A stretch of DNA of 7,337 bases from JAHFOW01 sp964370795 (lineage in GTDB: Bacteria > Planctomycetota > Brocadiia > Brocadiales > Brocadiaceae): assembly GCA_964370795.1 (NCBI GenBank), contig CAYJME010000173.1:1-7337 (forward strand), written 5' to 3'. Within the stretch, counting starts at the first letter, position 1, and every line of letters starts with the position of its first letter. The notes under the pieces are model-generated. The model was not told the DNA's origin, searched no databases, and was given only the letters and a program-made list of their open reading frames with translations. The translations under genes and the position numbers were made by a program. This document shows positions 6,678 through 7,337 of the stretch, piece by piece.

Positions 6678-6684
6678 CAATAAT
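6655..6684 (+). promoter_or_regulatory. Candidate sigma70-type promoter for glmS
   Basis: A perfect TTGACA (6655-6660) and an AATAAT (6679-6684, five of six consensus bases) are separated by 18 bp. Transcription would start near 6691, giving a leader of roughly 97 bases before glmS. The palindrome at 6664-6680 fills most of the spacer and touches the -10. The leader contains short pairable segments, for example ACATTT/AAATGT at 6689-6694 and 6708-6713, but no recognised riboswitch or glmS ribozyme core. Confidence 0.55.
6664..6680. repeat. Perfect inverted repeat (7-3-7), possible operator
   Basis: TTGTTGG at 6664-6670, a TTT centre, and CCAACAA at 6674-6680 form a perfect palindrome of 17 bp. 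It lies in the only divergent intergenic region of the window, inside the glmS promoter spacer and over the -35 of the lpxD promoter. No T-run suits it as a terminator on either strand. A repressor binding here could control both genes, but no cognate regulator is encoded nearby and I do not recognise the motif. Confidence 0.5.
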
Positions 6685-6787
6685 ATGTACATTTCCATAA
6701 AGATTGAAAATGTCTCTGTACTGCCCGTGGATATGGAAGACGACAATAAATTTCAGTAATTCCAAAATTTTTTGAGGAGCAATTTAT

Positions 6788-7337
6788 ATGTGTGGAATCG
6801 TGGGATATATTGGACAAAAAAAGGCAGTTAAGGTTTTATTAGATGGCATTAAAAGACTCGAATATCGTGGTTATGATTCCTCCGGCATTGCATTTGTTGA
6901 AGACGGCACAATGCGATGCGAAAAGGCCGTGGGCAAGGTTGCTGAGTTGGAGAAAAAGATTGACGGGAAAAACTTTCATGCACATCTAGGAATCGTCCAT
7001 ACTCGTTGGGCTACCCATGGCGCGCCCACCATGAATAACGCGCATCCCCACGTTGACTGTAGCGGTGAGATTGCTGTTGTCCATAACGGAATTATTGAAA
7101 ATTATGATTATTTAAAATCTATTTTAGAACGTGATGGTCATACCTTTCAGAGCGAGACGGATACAGAGGTACTTGCCCATCTCATTGAAAAATACTTCCA
7201 GGGCAATCTTGAGACGGCTGTTATGGAGGCGTTAAAAGAGGTGGAGGGAACCTATGGTATCGCCGTGATTTCCACAAAAGACCCTCAAAAGATTGTTGCC
7301 GCACGGAAGGGTTCTCCCATAGCATTAGGCATAGGAT
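6788..7337 (+). CDS. glmS: Glutamine--fructose-6-phosphate aminotransferase, N-terminal part (3' end outside the window)
   Basis: GlmS makes glucosamine-6-phosphate from fructose-6-phosphate and glutamine, the committed step to UDP-GlcNAc for peptidoglycan and lipid A. The visible 183 residues of a protein usually near 610 cover most of the class II glutaminase domain. Cys2 in MCGIVGYIG becomes the N-terminal nucleophile after Met removal. RLEYRGYDSSGIA (23-35), HTRWATHG (71-78), NAHPH (84-88), VVHNGIIENY (97-106) and ETDTEVLAHL (123-132) are all intact, including Arg73, Asn100, Gly101 and Asp125. Both sugar isomerase (SIS) domains lie beyond the window. The ATG is well supported by GAGGAG at 6774-6779, eight bases upstream. 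The gene is divergent from lpxD across a gap of about 180 bp with overlapping candidate promoters. Other Ntn amidotransferases such as PurF or AsnB fit the motifs less well. Confidence 0.96.
   Translation, partial: MCGIVGYIGQKKAVKVLLDGIKRLEYRGYDSSGIAFVEDGTMRCEKAVGKVAELEKKIDGKNFHAHLGIVHTRWATHGAPTMNNAHPHVDCSGEIAVVHNGIIENYDYLKSILERDGHTFQSETDTEVLAHLIEKYFQGNLETAVMEALKEVEGTYGIAVISTKDPQKIVAARKGSPIALGIG

Noticed and set aside
6603..6746. N-terminal extension of lpxD to a TTG at 6746 (384 residues)
   Set aside because: The extra 48 residues show no LpxD similarity, there is no SD, and the extension would cross the predicted promoters. Starting at 6602 places the catalytic His one residue from the E. 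coli number.
6691..6787. glmS ribozyme or riboswitch in the glmS leader
   Set aside because: The leader is about 97 bases, shorter than the glmS ribozyme, and shows no recognisable catalytic core. Only short, weak pairings are seen.

Overview
The window is a compact stretch of bacterial housekeeping genes from a diderm (Gram-negative-type) bacterium. It is moderately AT-rich and uses GGAGG-type Shine-Dalgarno sites. LpxD, a lipid A enzyme, implies an outer membrane with lipopolysaccharide or a related lipid. The gene order, the missing fabG and the unusual L32 make me suspect Planctomycetota, possibly the anammox order Brocadiales. That is pattern recognition only and is held at low to moderate confidence.

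Layout. Positions 1-555 hold the 3' end of alaS (alanyl-tRNA synthetase, C-terminal domain). A 268-bp non-coding gap follows, with a plausible sigma70-type promoter at its downstream end. Next comes a co-directional run on the + strand: rpmF (ribosomal protein L32), plsX (phosphate acyltransferase), fabH (KAS III), fabD (malonyl-CoA:ACP transacylase), acpP (acyl carrier protein) and fabF (KAS II). Gaps are 3, 43, -28, 29 and 0 bp, which looks like one operon. lpxD (UDP-3-O-acylglucosamine N-acyltransferase) is on the - strand and converges on fabF with a 38-bp gap. Past a divergent intergenic region of about 180 bp, glmS starts on the + strand and runs off the window.

How the genes fit together. 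FabD loads malonate onto the ACP, FabH starts and FabF extends the acyl chain, and PlsX moves acyl-ACP to acyl-phosphate for phospholipid synthesis. L32 ties the cluster to ribosome production, as in many bacteria. LpxD uses hydroxyacyl-ACP, and GlmS makes glucosamine-6-phosphate, the precursor of UDP-GlcNAc for both lipid A and peptidoglycan. The whole window therefore feeds the cell envelope.

No new system is evident: there is no mobile element, CRISPR array, RNA gene or phage gene. The points most worth checking are two opposed promoters superimposed on a 7-3-7 palindrome between lpxD and glmS, a roughly 16-residue insertion in L32, the fabD ribosome-binding site written in the codons of FabH's conserved glycine motif, the missing fabG, and altered conserved residues in LpxD.
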